Shown piece after piece: positions 6,542-7,083 of a stretch of DNA of 7,083 nt. The translations under genes and the position numbers were made by a program. Under the pieces are notes generated by a model. That model was not told where the DNA came from, ran no database searches, and saw only the letters and a program-made list of their open reading frames with translations. The DNA is from Bdellovibrionaceae bacterium UBA5009. Its GTDB lineage: Bacteria; Bdellovibrionota; Bdellovibrionia; Bdellovibrionales; Bdellovibrionaceae. Location: positions 10,752-17,834 of the forward strand of contig DGYJ01000053.1 of assembly GCA_002396665.1 (NCBI GenBank). Reading direction: 5' to 3'. Numbering within the stretch: the first letter of the stretch is position 1; each line of letters starts with the position of its first letter.

Positions 6542-7083
6542 TTATTCGGCTTCGGACTGTTCTTTGATCCCACTACGATTCAGTATGTGAATATGGCGGT
6601 CCAGTTGGTCAATAAGTCCCATTTTCTCAAATTGGGCCAAGGTCCGAATGACAGTTTCTGTTGTGGTCCCAGCCCACTGGGCAATTTCTTTTCTTGTCCA
6701 ATGATCATGATCAAAATGATCACTTAAAAACAATAAAGCTTCTGCAACCCGGCCAGCTGCGCCTTTTTCGATTTGATCCACCCATTTGGTTTCGGCCTGC
6801 CCTAGATCTTTCGAGACATGGCAAAGAATATTCAGTGTCACTTCGGGATGTTTACGAAGAATATCAAAGAGTAAATTCTTAGGAATGAAACAAAGTTGGG
6901 AATCTTCGACAGCAACAGCCGTAGCCTTGTAAGGTTCATCGGCGAAAAGTGACCGATACCCAATGGCGCCGCCAGGGCCCACCATGCGAAGGGTAAGATT
7001 ATTACCTTGAGCAGATGTGGATTCAATTTTCATCAGTCCAGAATTAACCGAATAAAATCCAAGCGGATGTTCACCGGCACTAC
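6542..7083 (-). CDS. FNR/CRP-family transcription regulator (5' end off window)
   Basis: The last 179 residues are visible; the frame continues past the right edge, and an ATG at 7033 is an internal Met of the sensor domain, not the start. The N-terminal part has the cyclic-nucleotide-binding fold pattern (SAGEHPLGFYSVNSG, then GPGGAIGYRSLF, then YKATAVAVEDS), followed by the dimerisation helix and a winged helix-turn-helix (WTRKEIAQWAGTTTETVIRTL, abbreviated here to its core ETVIR in the recognition helix). C64 of the visible part, in EDSQLCFIP, aligns with E. coli FNR Cys122 in ETSMVCEIP, a 4Fe-4S ligand; the three N-terminal ligand cysteines would lie outside the window, so oxygen sensing cannot be confirmed. 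It directly precedes ccoI on the same strand with an FNR-type operator between them, so it is probably the oxygen-responsive activator of this oxidase cluster. The subfamily (FNR, FixK or other) remains open. Confidence 0.9.
   Translation of the reverse strand, partial: SAGEHPLGFYSVNSGLMKIESTSAQGNNLTLRMVGPGGAIGYRSLFADEPYKATAVAVEDSQLCFIPKNLLFDILRKHPEVTLNILCHVSKDLGQAETKWVDQIEKGAAGRVAEALLFLSDHFDHDHWTRKEIAQWAGTTTETVIRTLAQFEKMGLIDQLDRHIHILNRSGIKEQSEAE

Noticed and set aside
6701..6714. ATGAT-CATG-ATCAA, a near-perfect FNR box inside the regulator gene
   Set aside because: It is produced by alternating GAT and CAT codons for Asp and His in the regulator and lies within coding sequence with no promoter context; probably chance, though it could bind weakly.

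Overview
The window holds one compact minus-strand gene cluster for a cbb3-type (high-affinity, heme-copper) cytochrome c oxidase and its assembly factors. In transcription order, from high to low coordinates, it contains: an FNR/CRP-family regulator (5' end beyond the right edge), the copper-export P-type ATPase ccoI, the small membrane protein ccoS, a fused catalytic subunit ccoNO, ccoQ, a short one-heme ccoP, and the polyferredoxin ccoG (3' end beyond the left edge). All seven reading frames are intact within the window. I see no tRNA, rRNA, CRISPR array, insertion sequence or convincing terminator.

The cluster is very dense. Only two gaps are non-coding: 33 bp between ccoP and ccoG, and 73 bp between the regulator gene and ccoI. 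Every junction from ccoI to ccoP overlaps: GTGA at ccoI/ccoS, 26 bp at ccoS/ccoNO, 8 bp at ccoNO/ccoQ and ATGA at ccoQ/ccoP. This points to one transcript with coupled translation. The 73-bp gap contains a perfect 6+4+6 palindrome with the TGAT-N4-ATCA core of an FNR-type operator. It is therefore the likely oxygen-responsive control point, probably served by the adjacent regulator.

Functionally, CcoI supplies copper across the membrane for CuB, and CcoG is thought to reduce Cu(II) to Cu(I) for that pathway. CcoS is needed for cofactor insertion, and CcoNO, CcoQ and CcoP form the enzyme. CcoNO carries all the expected heme b, heme b3 and CuB ligands plus a C-terminal heme c domain. CcoP has one heme c instead of the canonical two. 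CcoH, the usual remaining assembly factor, would be expected beyond the left edge.

The DNA is moderately AT-rich by eye. The regulator-ccoI-ccoS-ccoNO-ccoQ-ccoP-ccoG order with a CcoN-CcoO fusion is typical of Bacteroidota and is also found in some other Gram-negative lineages such as Bdellovibrionota. Clear AGGAG-type ribosome binding sites before ccoQ, ccoP, ccoNO and ccoG argue against Bacteroidota, where such sites are depleted. I lean towards Bdellovibrionota, with modest confidence. This is mainly a known respiratory system; the points of interest are its variants (gene fusion, one-heme CcoP, operator architecture, regulator recognition helix) and not a new system.
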